From: Microbacterium aurum
GTDB taxonomy: Bacteria; Actinomycetota; Actinomycetes; Actinomycetales; Microbacteriaceae
DNA length: 64,000 nt
Direction: 5' to 3'
Assembly: GCF_016907815.1 (NCBI RefSeq)
Contig: NZ_JAFBCQ010000001.1
Span: 1,736,001-1,800,000, forward strand
Shown: piece by piece, positions 15,090 to 23,900 of the stretch
How positions within the stretch are numbered: position 1 is the stretch's first letter
Layout: every line of letters begins with the position of its first letter
Translations under genes and position numbers: made by a program
The notes under the pieces: generated by a model
Told to the model about the DNA's origin: nothing
Databases searched by the model: none
Seen by the model: only the letters and a program-made list of their open reading frames with translations

Positions 15090-16472
15090 TCAGCGCGTCG
15101 TCGGCACCTTCACGGTGCCGGTCTCGGCGATCAGGCGCTCGCGGTCGATGCGATCGACCTCGTGCAGCGAGATGCCGTTGGTCTCGCGCAGCGAGATCAC
15201 CGCGACGAGTGTGATCGCTGCGGCGATCGCGAGATACACCGCCACAGGGATGTAGGTGCCGTACGCCGACAGCAGCGCCGTCGCGATGATCGGGGCGAGC
15301 GATCCGGCGACGATCGAGGTCACCTGATACCCCAGGGAGACGCCGGAGTAGCGCATGCGCGTGGGGAACATCTCCGACATGATCGCCGGCTGCGGCGCGT
15401 ACATGAACGAGTGGATCACCAGGCCCAGGCACACGGCCAGGATGATGATCAGCGGGTCCTTCGTGTTGAACATCGGGAACGCGATGAAGCCCCACGCGGC
15501 GGCTCCCACGGCGCCGATCGCGTAGACGGGCTTACGGCCCAGCCGGTCGGCGAGGGCACCGACGAGCGGCACGACGATCATGTGGACGACGTGGGCGATC
15601 AGCAGCCACGTGAGGATCGCGGCGACATCCATCTCGAGGTAGACGCGAAGGTACGTGATCGAGAACGTCACGACGAGGTAGTACATGATGTTCTCGGCGA
15701 AGCGCAGGCCCATCGCGGTGATGACGCCGCGCGGGTACCGCTTGAGCACCTCGAGCACGCCGTAGCGCACCTGCTCCTGCTGCTCGACCTCCTTCTGGGC
15801 GTCGACGAAGATTTTCGCGTCGGTGATGCGGGTGCGCACGTAGTAGCCGATCGCGACGATGACGATCGACAGCCAGAAGCCGATGCGCCACCCCCACGCG
15901 AGGAACGCCTCCTGCGACAGCGTCGACGACAGCACGAGGAGCACGATCGTCGCGATCAGGTTGCCGATGGGCACCGCGGCCTGCGGGAATGAGGCCCAGA
16001 AGCCACGGGTCTTGTCGGGGGAGTGCTCCGCGACGAGCAAGACGCCGCCGCCCCATTCGCCGCCGACCGCGAAGCCCTGCACGAAGCGCAGGAAGATCAG
16101 CAGCGCCACGGCCCAGTAGCCGATCTGGTCGAAGGTCGGCAGGCAGCCCATGAGGAAGGTCGCCGCACCGACGAGGATGATCGCGAGCTGCAGCAGCTTC
16201 TTTCGGCCGTACTTGTCGCCGAAGTGACCGAACACGATGCCGCCGAGCGGGCGGGCGATGAAGCCGACGGCGTAGGTGAGGAACGCCTGGATGATCGGGG
16301 TGTACGGATCGTCCGACGGCGGGAACATGATGATGTTGAAGACGAGCGTCGCGGCGGTGGCGTAGAGGAAGAACTCGTACCACTCGACGACGGTGCCGGC
16401 CATGGATGCGGTGACGACCCGGCGAAGGCTGGATTCCTTGTACGGGGCGCCGGATGCGGTGGCTGAAGCCAT
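15090..16472 (-). CDS. MFS metabolite:H+ symporter (MHS family)
   Basis: A 460-residue, 12-helix major facilitator of the metabolite:H+ symporter family (ShiA/ProP/KgtP relatives). Diagnostic are VVEWYEFFLYATAA in helix 1, GHFGDKYGRKK and ADRLGRKPVYAIG in the two A-loops, and FLRFVQGFAVGGEWGGGVLL in helix 4. The substrate is probably a carboxylate, shikimate or betaine-like compound; sequence alone does not decide. A perfect AGGAGG (16482-16487) sits 9 nt before the ATG, and a sigma-70-type promoter with an embedded palindrome lies further up. It adjoins the citrate-locus scar, but its role there is unknown. Confidence 0.88.
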   Translation of the reverse strand: MASATASGAPYKESSLRRVVTASMAGTVVEWYEFFLYATAATLVFNIIMFPPSDDPYTPIIQAFLTYAVGFIARPLGGIVFGHFGDKYGRKKLLQLAIILVGAATFLMGCLPTFDQIGYWAVALLIFLRFVQGFAVGGEWGGGVLLVAEHSPDKTRGFWASFPQAAVPIGNLIATIVLLVLSSTLSQEAFLAWGWRIGFWLSIVIVAIGYYVRTRITDAKIFVDAQKEVEQQEQVRYGVLEVLKRYPRGVITAMGLRFAENIMYYLVVTFSITYLRVYLEMDVAAILTWLLIAHVVHMIVVPLVGALADRLGRKPVYAIGAVGAAAWGFIAFPMFNTKDPLIIILAVCLGLVIHSFMYAPQPAIMSEMFPTRMRYSGVSLGYQVTSIVAGSLAPIIATALLSAYGTYIPVAVYLAIAAAITLVAVISLRETNGISLHEVDRIDRERLIAETGTVKVPTTR

Positions 16473-16526
16473 GCGCTGATACCTCCTTGTAGAGCGCTGC
16501 GCGGCGAGGGGATGCCGCGGTCAGCG

Positions 16527-16555
16527 ACGTTACCTGAGAGGTGGTTCAGGTACAA
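16527..16555 (-). promoter_or_regulatory. MHS transporter promoter with operator in its spacer
   Basis: On the minus strand TTGTAC (16550-16555) and TAACGT (16527-16532) are separated by 17 nt. TACCTGA (16531-16537) and TCAGGTA (16546-16552) form a perfect 7-bp inverted repeat with an 8-nt centre that overlaps both boxes. This is the classic position for a dimeric repressor. No matching regulator is adjacent. Confidence 0.65.
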
Positions 16556-16596
16556 GGGTCAGCTGTGCACAGTCGGTGTGCGACCACGCACGCAGG

Positions 16597-17511
16597 TCAG
16601 ACGGCGTCGGAATCCTGCGGGGCGGCGGCGTCCTCTGCGTTGTGCAGGCGCACGCGCACGATGTTGGTCGTCTCGTCGATGTCGGCGATCGTCGGATGCG
16701 CCTTGACGAAGTCGGAGAACGACCGGTGCCCGAGCGCCTTCTCGCTGAAGGACGGGTCCATGCGCTTGAGCAGGTTCTTCACCGCGGACAGGTGCACCCA
16801 CTCGTCGTCGGTGCGCTCGCGCTCGAGGATGAGAGCCCGGCGCAGCAGCTCGGCGGTCGGGTCTTCGGGCTTCTTGCGGCGACGCGAGCCGGCCGTGGCG
16901 GGCGCGGCCGCGGCATCCGTCTTCTTCGCACTCGGCTTCTCGAGGGTCGGCACACCCGGCAGGGAGTCGTACGCGTCGAACTGGTCGCACGCGGCGGCGA
17001 GCGATTTCGCGGTCGATCCCGCCACCCCGACGCCCACGACGACGCGGCCGAGACGCTTGCAGCGCTGCGCGAGCGGGACGTAGTCGCTGTCGCCGGCGAC
17101 GATCACGACGTGGGTGAGGTCGGGCAGGCGGAACATGTCCTCGACGGTGTCGACGGCGAGACGGATATCGGCGCCGTTCTTCGCGTAGGCGGCGGCGGGG
17201 AACAGCTGCACGAGGTCGACCGCGCGCGCGACGAGCTGCGTGCGGTAGAACGCGTTGACCGGGGAGGACCAGTCGGCATATGCCCGGGTGAGAACGAGGG
17301 TGCCGAAGGATGCCGCATAGTCGATGATCGCGCCGACATCGATCGTCGCGTCCTTCAGCTTCTGCGCGATCTCGGGCTGGTCGGGGTCGGCGATGATCTT
17401 CTGCCGGTCGGCGGCATAGGCGTTGCGCCCGTGCACGCGGTCGTACCAGCTCATGACGATGTTGTCGAAGTCCAGGTAGACGGCGACGCGGGGGTTCTGC
17501 AGGTCGGGCAT
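16597..17511 (-). CDS. NYN-domain (LabA/DUF88) protein with C-terminal OST-HTH/LOTUS domain
   Basis: A 304-residue protein. The NYN nuclease-like fold covers about residues 1-170: RVAVYLDFDNIVMSW, then ADIRLAVDTVEDMF and VVIVAGDSDYVPLAQR carry the conserved acidic residues of the PIN-like metal site. A Lys/Ala-rich linker (about 180-215) leads to a LOTUS/OST-HTH domain (VHLSAVKNLLKRMDPSFSEK and SFSDFVKAH). The domains together imply RNA binding and probable RNA processing; the target is unknown. ATG 17511 is preferred because the domain begins at once; the minus-strand CACACT ends 6 nt upstream. Confidence 0.82.
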   Translation of the reverse strand: MPDLQNPRVAVYLDFDNIVMSWYDRVHGRNAYAADRQKIIADPDQPEIAQKLKDATIDVGAIIDYAASFGTLVLTRAYADWSSPVNAFYRTQLVARAVDLVQLFPAAAYAKNGADIRLAVDTVEDMFRLPDLTHVVIVAGDSDYVPLAQRCKRLGRVVVGVGVAGSTAKSLAAACDQFDAYDSLPGVPTLEKPSAKKTDAAAAPATAGSRRRKKPEDPTAELLRRALILERERTDDEWVHLSAVKNLLKRMDPSFSEKALGHRSFSDFVKAHPTIADIDETTNIVRVRLHNAEDAAAPQDSDAV

Positions 17512-17517
17512 ATCCCC

Positions 17518-17523
17518 AGTGTG
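17518..17523 (-). promoter_or_regulatory. Weak -10 box (CACACT) for the NYN gene
   Basis: CACACT on the minus strand ends 6 nt before the ATG at 17511. The spacing matches the other leaderless genes but the hexamer is poor. Confidence 0.3.
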
Positions 17524-17548
17524 ACAGGCGCGGGGGGCTCGACGACGC

Positions 17549-18532
17549 TCAGCGGTGCGTCGGATAGGACACGCCCAGCTGGGCGCGCATGTCGTCGAGG
17601 GCGGCCATGATCGCGACCGACTCGTCGAAGGGGAGCAGGTCGCTGTCGGTCCGGCCCTCGGCGATGAGCCGCTCGGCATAGCGGGCCTGGTAGTGCATGC
17701 CGCGGCCCTCGACCTCGGAGCGGTACTCCTCGATCACGGTGCCGTCGGTCGCGGTGACGCGGAACGCGGTCGGCGTGTACCAGACCCGGTCGATGTCGAT
17801 GCGGGCCTCGGTGCCGATGACGGATGCCGTGTTGGGTCCCGCGGCGCGCGAACTCACCACGAGGGACGACACGGCCCCGCCGGTGTGGGTCGCGGCGATC
17901 GCGACCTCGGTGTCGGCGCCGGTCTCGCCGAGACGGCCGATCGCGCGGATGCCGGTCATCGGGCCGAGGACGTCCCACGCGAACGACACCGGGTAGATGC
18001 CGAGGTCGAGCAGGGCGCCGCCGCCGAGCTCCAGGGCGTTGAGACGGTGCTCCGGGTCGGTGGGAAGCGATTGGGTGTGGTCGGCGATCACCGCCCGCAC
18101 CTCCCCCAGTGCGCCGTCGGCGATGATCTCGCGGATGCGGACCATGTGCGGCAGGTACCGGGTCCACATGGCCTCCATCGCGAGAAGGCCGCGGCCGGCG
18201 GCGATGTCGCGGATCGCGATCGCCTCGTCGGCATCCAGCGTCACCGCCTTCTCGATCAGGACGTGCTTGCCGGCCTCCAGCGCCAGGATCGCGTGGTCAC
18301 GGTGATGGCTGTGCGGGGAGGCGATGTAGACGATGTCGACGTCAGGATCGGCGACGAGCTCTTCATACGAGCCGTGCGCGTGCGGGATGTCGTACTCGGC
18401 GGCGAAGGCGCGGGCCGAGTCGGCGTTTCGTGACCCGACCGCGGTGACGGTGCGACCCGCCGTGCGGAGGTCTTGCGTGAAGGCGTGGGCGATGCCGCCC
18501 GTGGCGAGGATTCCCCAGCGGATCTCAGTCAT
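17549..18532 (-). CDS. Gfo/Idh/MocA-family NAD(P)-dependent oxidoreductase
   Basis: A 327-residue dehydrogenase. The Rossmann start WGILATGGIAHAF binds NAD(P); IASPHSHHRDHAILALEAGK and HVLIEKAVTLDADEA carry the catalytic Lys (EKA rather than the commoner EKP); the GALLDLGIYPVSFA helix is typical of the second domain. It most resembles the dihydrodiol-dehydrogenase-like and 1,5-anhydrofructose-reductase-like branch, acting on sugars or cyclic polyols. The substrate cannot be assigned. The ATG follows TAGGCT by 6 nt (leaderless). It is divergent from the M20 peptidase with a mirrored promoter. Confidence 0.85.
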   Translation of the reverse strand: MTEIRWGILATGGIAHAFTQDLRTAGRTVTAVGSRNADSARAFAAEYDIPHAHGSYEELVADPDVDIVYIASPHSHHRDHAILALEAGKHVLIEKAVTLDADEAIAIRDIAAGRGLLAMEAMWTRYLPHMVRIREIIADGALGEVRAVIADHTQSLPTDPEHRLNALELGGGALLDLGIYPVSFAWDVLGPMTGIRAIGRLGETGADTEVAIAATHTGGAVSSLVVSSRAAGPNTASVIGTEARIDIDRVWYTPTAFRVTATDGTVIEEYRSEVEGRGMHYQARYAERLIAEGRTDSDLLPFDESVAIMAALDDMRAQLGVSYPTHR

Positions 18533-18536
18533 GGAC

Positions 18537-18571
18537 CGAGCCTAGTGGCGCGTGCGCGCGGCGTAGGCTCG
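18537..18571. promoter_or_regulatory. Mirrored divergent -10 boxes (Gfo/Idh gene and M20 gene)
   Basis: CGAGCCTA (18537-18544) and TAGGCTCG (18564-18571) are perfect inverted repeats. Each contains a TAGGCT -10 (minus 18539-18544, plus 18564-18569), and each box ends exactly 6 nt before its start codon (18532 minus, 18576 plus). Confidence 0.55.
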
Positions 18572-18575
18572 ACGC

Positions 18576-19931
18576 GTGATGCCCGACAACGACGCCGCCG
18601 TCGCGCGGTTCCGCGAGCTGCTGCAGCTCCCGACCGTGTCGCACGCCGACGAGACCGAGATCGAGTGGGAGCCGTTCGACGCGTTCGTCGCAGCGCTGCC
18701 ACGCCTGTACCCGCGGACGCACGAGCGCCTCGAGCGCGAGATCGTCGACGGGCACTCGCTCCTGTACCGGTGGCCGGGCGCCGCCGCATCCGACCCCCTC
18801 GTGCTCATGGCGCACTACGACGTCGTGCCGGTGGTCGAGGAAGAGTGGGACCGGCCGCCGTTCGCGGCGGAGATCGTGGGCGACGGGGTGGATGCCGCGA
18901 TCCACGCGCGGGGAGCGATCGACGACAAGGGCTCGCTCGTTGCGATCCTCGAAGCCGTCGAGCAGCTCGCCGGGTCGGACTTCCGCCCCGCCCGCGATGT
19001 GTATCTCTCGTTCGGGCACAACGAGGAGACGGCCGGCGGCGGGGCGCGCGCCGTGGTGGACCTGCTGCGGGAGCGCGGCGTGCGCCCCGGACTCGTCATC
19101 GACGAGGGCGGCGCGGTCGTCGAGGGTGTCGTCCCAGGCGTCACGGTGCCGACGGCGATGGTCGGGGTCGCCGAGCGCGGTGTCATGACGGCGCTGCTGA
19201 CGGCGCGCGAAGGCGGCGGCCACGCGTCCACGCCGCCCGCGTTCCCCGCGACGGCGCGGCTCGCGCGCGCGATCGGGCGACTGCACCGGCATCCGTTCCC
19301 GGTGCGCATCGCGCCGCCCGTGCGCGCCCTGTTCGCGACCCTCGCCCCGCACGCTCCGCAGCCGCTGCGGTGGGTGTTCGGCAACCTTGCGCTGACCGGG
19401 CCGCTGCTCGCACGGGTGTTCCCGCGGTTCGGGCCCGAGATGAACGCCCTCGTCCGCACGACCGCGGTGGCGACGGAGCTCTCCGGCGCGCCGGGCGAGA
19501 ACGTGCTCGCCACGACCGCGCGCGCCGCGGTCAACATCCGTCTGCTGACGGGCGACACTGTGGCATCCGCCACCGACTACGTGCGCCGCGTGATCGCCGA
19601 CCCGGAGGTCGAGGTCGAGGTGCGTCACGGCTCCGACCCGTCACCCGTCTCGCCGTGGCGTGGGGAGCCGTGGCGGCGCGTCGCCGGCGCGGTCGCCTCG
19701 GCGCTGAGTGATTCGAGCTCGGGTGAGAACATCGTGACGACGCCGTACATCCAGCTCGGCGCGAGCGACAGCCGCTGGTTCACGGCCATCAGCGCGCACG
19801 TCTACCGCTTCACCCCGTTCCACCTCACCCGCGCCGAGCGCGACGCGCTGCACTCGCACAACGAGCGCATCCGGGTGCAGGTGTGGCTGCGGGAGATCGG
19901 CTTCTACCGCGACCTCATCGCCGCCAGCTGA
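18576..19931 (+). CDS. M20-family metallopeptidase (carboxypeptidase S-like)
   Basis: A 451-residue zinc exopeptidase of the M20/M25/M40 family. Visible are the first zinc-site His and catalytic Asp (LMAHYDVVP, about residue 80), the bridging Asp (HARGAIDDKGSL, about 113), the catalytic Glu pair (GHNEETAGGGAR, about 150) and the late His (RFTPFHLTRAE, about 420); the central part holds the lid/dimerisation domain. Length and motifs fit the carboxypeptidase S/CNDP-like branch. No signal peptide is seen, so it is probably cytoplasmic. The GTG start directly precedes an ATG; the -10 spacing favours GTG 18576. Confidence 0.85.
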   Translation: MMPDNDAAVARFRELLQLPTVSHADETEIEWEPFDAFVAALPRLYPRTHERLEREIVDGHSLLYRWPGAAASDPLVLMAHYDVVPVVEEEWDRPPFAAEIVGDGVDAAIHARGAIDDKGSLVAILEAVEQLAGSDFRPARDVYLSFGHNEETAGGGARAVVDLLRERGVRPGLVIDEGGAVVEGVVPGVTVPTAMVGVAERGVMTALLTAREGGGHASTPPAFPATARLARAIGRLHRHPFPVRIAPPVRALFATLAPHAPQPLRWVFGNLALTGPLLARVFPRFGPEMNALVRTTAVATELSGAPGENVLATTARAAVNIRLLTGDTVASATDYVRRVIADPEVEVEVRHGSDPSPVSPWRGEPWRRVAGAVASALSDSSSGENIVTTPYIQLGASDSRWFTAISAHVYRFTPFHLTRAERDALHSHNERIRVQVWLREIGFYRDLIAAS

Positions 19932-19960
19932 GAGTCTTTCGCCGCTGGCGGGGCACGAGG

Positions 19961-20902
19961 TCAGGGGACCAGCACGACCTTGCCGTCGGCTCCGGCCTCG
20001 ACGAGGCGGTGCGCGGCGGCGGCGTCGGTCAGGGGCAGCTGCTCGGCGAGCTCGACGCTGAAGCGTCCCGCGGCCAGCAGCGCGACCGTCACCGGGATCG
20101 CCTCGGCGCGCCACGCCTGCTCCTGGTCGGTCAGCGGCACCGGGTTGCCGCCACTGAAGGCACGGATGCCGAGGCCCGCGGCATCCTTGCCCCGCACCAG
20201 TGTGGCGATGCGGCTCTTGTCGGCGACGAGTTCAATCGACTGCGCGAGCGCCTCGTCGGTTCCGGCGAGGTCGATCGCGACGGTGACGCCCTGCGGGGCG
20301 AGCTCGCGCACCCGCGTCACGACGCCCTCGCCGTAGGGCAGGGGGGTCGCGCCCAGTGCGCGCACCCGGTCGGCGCGACGGTCGCTCGTCGTCGCGAGCA
20401 CCGTCGCCCCGAAGAGCACCGCGTACTGGATCGCGGCCTGGCCGACCGCGCCCGAACCGCCGTGGATGAGGACCGTGTCGCCGGCGCCGACGGCGAGCGA
20501 ACGCAGCGTCTGATAGGCCGTCCCCACGGGGATGCCGAGGGCAGCGCCCTCGGAGGCGGAGACCTGCGGCGGCCGCGGCACGAGGTTCTCCGCCGGCACC
20601 ACGATGTCGGAGGCGTACGCCCCGTTCGCGCCGAACACGACGACCGGCTGGCCGACACGGTAGCCCTCGACGCCGTCGCCGACGGCGGTGACGATGCCCG
20701 CGGCATCCGACCCGACGCGGCGCGGTTCGGTGATCGGCGCCGACACGCGCAGCCCCGCGCGCAGCTTGTAGTCGATGGGGTTCACGCCCGCCGCCTCGAC
20801 GCGGACGGCGACCTCGCCGGCGGCCGGAGCGGGCACGGCGATCTCGGTGGCGGTGAGGACCTCGGGTCCTCCGAACTCGGTGTACACGATGGCGGTGCTC
20901 AT
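19961..20902 (-). CDS. NADP-dependent zinc-free alcohol dehydrogenase/quinone oxidoreductase
   Basis: A 313-residue medium-chain dehydrogenase of the quinone-oxidoreductase type. The GroES-like catalytic domain includes VEAAGVNPIDYKLRAG; the NADP-binding Rossmann half carries VLIHGGSGAVGQAAIQYA and LATTSDRRADRVRALGA. No structural-zinc cysteines are present. The last residues (AHRLVEAGADGKVVLVP) are the usual family end. It follows hrpA on the same strand with a 29-nt gap and no clear promoter, so it may be read from the hrpA transcript. Confidence 0.87.
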   Translation of the reverse strand: MSTAIVYTEFGGPEVLTATEIAVPAPAAGEVAVRVEAAGVNPIDYKLRAGLRVSAPITEPRRVGSDAAGIVTAVGDGVEGYRVGQPVVVFGANGAYASDIVVPAENLVPRPPQVSASEGAALGIPVGTAYQTLRSLAVGAGDTVLIHGGSGAVGQAAIQYAVLFGATVLATTSDRRADRVRALGATPLPYGEGVVTRVRELAPQGVTVAIDLAGTDEALAQSIELVADKSRIATLVRGKDAAGLGIRAFSGGNPVPLTDQEQAWRAEAIPVTVALLAAGRFSVELAEQLPLTDAAAAHRLVEAGADGKVVLVP

Positions 20903-20931
20903 ACCGGGTGCAACCGCGGCCGTGGCGGAAC

Positions 20932-23900
20932 CTATTCCTTGCCGGCGAGCGCCTTCGTCACGCGCTGCAGCGACACCTGCTCCGCTGTGCCCAGCTGCTG
21001 GGCGAACAGGCTTACGCGGTACTCCTCGAGCAGCCACCGCGCGCGGGCGAGGTGCGCGGCGGCATCCGGCGCGAGCGGCAGCGTGCCCCCGGCCTCGGCG
21101 TAGAGCGTCGCCGCGCGCTCGAACTCGGTCATGCGCTGCCGGTCGCGGCCGGGGTTGTCGGCGAGGCGCTGCACGCGTTCCAGCGCGCCCTGCAGGTACC
21201 GGGGCAGGTGCGCCAACCGCGCGAGGCCGGTGCGGGAGACGAAGCCGGGGAACACCAGACCCGCCAGCTGCGCCTTGACGTCGCCGAGGGCCGCGAGCAG
21301 CGTCATCGAGTTCTGGCCTTTGATGGCCCGCTCGACGTCGCGCTGCAGTGTGAGGATGCGGGCCACGAGCGACACCGCCTGGAACAGCTCGTCGACGACC
21401 GCCGCGGAGAAGGCATCGCGGGCGGCGGCGAACTGGTCCGGAGCGCGGACGCCGCCCGGCGCCGTCCGCGCGAGGACCGCGTCGGCGACGGCGATGCGGG
21501 CGTCTTCGATGAGCGCCTTCGCCGACGGGTACGGCGATGCCGCGAGCGAGAGCTTCTCGGCGGCGGTCAGATGCTCGAGGACGTACGCGCTGGGCGAGGG
21601 CACCGCGAGCAGCAGCAGACGGCGCACCCCCGCGTGGGTCAGTCGGGCGGCGCGCTCGGGCGTCGCCTCGATCCGCAGGGCGACGCTCTCCTTCTCGTCC
21701 ACCAGGGCCGGGTAGCCGCGCACGACGCCGCCGGCGACCTTCGTGTCGACGACGTCGGGGAGCGTGCCGATGTCCCACGTGAGAAGGCCGGTCCGTTCGA
21801 CGACGGATGCCGCGGGCACGCCTCCTGGTGCCGCCCCCGCCGCGGCATCCCGCGCGATGGCGCCGCCGGCCGGCCCGGGACCGGACCGCGCCGCGGCTCC
21901 GGGACGGGCGAGCGTGCGGGCGACCTGCTCGCGAGCGCGGCCGGCGAGACGGGACTGCAGGTCGGCGAGGTCGCGGGAGGTCCCGACGGTGCGGCCGCGG
22001 TGGTCGACGACGCGGAAGGTCATGCCGAGGTGCGTCGGGACGCGGTCGAGGTCGAAGTCCGCCGGCGTGACCGGCTGGTTCGCGACCCGCTGGATGCGCT
22101 GGGCCAGAGCGGCCCGCAGCGACTGGGCGGGGAGGCCGTCGTGGTGCTCGGGGCCGTCGCCGGCGATCTCCTCACCGAGCTTAGCGGCCCAGTCCGCCGC
22201 CGGCACGACGTGGCGGCGGATCGCTTTGGGGAGTGCCTTCAGCAGCGCGGTGACGAGCTCGGCGCGCAGGCCTGGCACCTGCCAGTCGAAGCCGTCGGGC
22301 CGCAGGCCCGCCAGCAGCGGCAGCGGGACGACGACGCTGACGCCGTCCTCGGGGCTGCCGGGCTCGAAGCGGTAGGCGAGCGAGAGCACCTGGTCGCCCT
22401 GCGTCCACCGGCCCGGGAAGTCCCGCTCGTCCGAGCGCCCGGCGTCATCGAGCAGGTCGGCCTCGGTCATGTCGAGCAGATGCGGGGTACGGGCCGACGC
22501 CTCGCGCCACCACGTCTCGAACGACCGCACGTCGAAGACGTCCTGCGGGATGCGCGCGTCGTAGAACGCGAAGACCGCTTCGTCGCCGACGAGGATGTCG
22601 CGGCGACGCTCCCGCTCCTCGACCTTCTCGAGCCGCCGGCGCAGCTCCAGGTTCCGCCGCTCGAAAGCGGTCAGCTTCTTGTCCAGGTGCGCGACGCTCC
22701 ACTCGCCCTCGACGAGGGCGTGTCGCAGGAACAGCTCGCGGGCCTGCTCGCGGTCGATGCGCGCCAGCTGCACGCGCCGGCGGGGGATGATCTCCACCCC
22801 GAACAGGGTGACCTTCTCGGCCGCCACGGCGGCACCGGCATCCTTCGACCAGTGCGGGTCGCTGAGCTGCCGGTGCGCCAGATCGCCGGCGAGCTCCTCG
22901 GCCCACGCCGGGTCGATGACGGCGACGGTGCGTGCGTACAGCCGCGAGGTCTCCACGAGCTCGGCCGCCATCACGGCGTCGGGCGAGGCCTTGCGCAGGG
23001 CGGAGCCGGGGAAGATCGAGAACTTCGCGCCGCGCGCGCCGCGGTACTCGGCGATCGGCTTCTTGCGCTTGTCGGGCACCGTCCGGGAGACCGAGCGGGT
23101 GTCGAGGATGCCGATGTGCGAGAGGAGCCCGGCCAGGGTCGCCCGGTGCACGAGCGCCGGATCGGCGGCGCCGTCGGCCGCGGGGCCTGTCGACGGGCCG
23201 GTGAGCTGACGGAGCTGACGGTGCACGTCGAACCACTCGCGCACCCGCACGTAGTTGAGGTACTCGGCGCGGCACATGCGGCGGAACGCGCTCGAGCCGA
23301 GCTCGCGCTGCTGATCCTGCAGGTGATTCCAGAGGTTCAGGATGCTGAGGAAGTCGCTCGTCGGGTCGGCGAACCGGGCGTGCAGCCGGTCGGCCTGCTC
23401 GCGTGCGGCAGCGTCGTCGGCCGAGGGACGCTCGCGGACGTCCTGGATCGACAGGCCCGCGACGATCGCGAGCACGTCGCGCGTGACGCCGAGCCGACGG
23501 GCCTCGATGAGCATTCGCGCGAAGCGCGGGTCGATCGGCAGCCGCGCGATCTCGCGGCCGAGCTTGGTGAGCCGCCGTGAGGCGGTGACGGCACGCAGTT
23601 CGGTGAGCAGCTCGAACGCCGCCTTGACGCCCCGGCTGTCGGGCTTGGTGAGGAAGGGGAACTCCTCGATGTCGCCGAACCCGAGGGCGAGCATCTGCAG
23701 GATGACCGACGCGAGCGAGGTCCGCAGGATCTCGGGCTCGGTGTACTCCGGACGGGCGAGGAAGTCCTCCTCGCCGTAGAGCCGGATCGCGATGCCGTCG
23801 GAGGTGCGCCCCGCGCGCCCCGATCGCTGCTGCGCCGACGCCTGCGAGATGGCCTCGATCGGCAGGCGCTGCACCTTGGACCGCACGCTGTAGCGCGAGA

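Noticed and set aside
20908..23580. 890-codon plus-strand open frame opposite hrpA
   Set aside because: Antisense shadow of a firmly identified helicase; no recognisable motifs or ribosome site.
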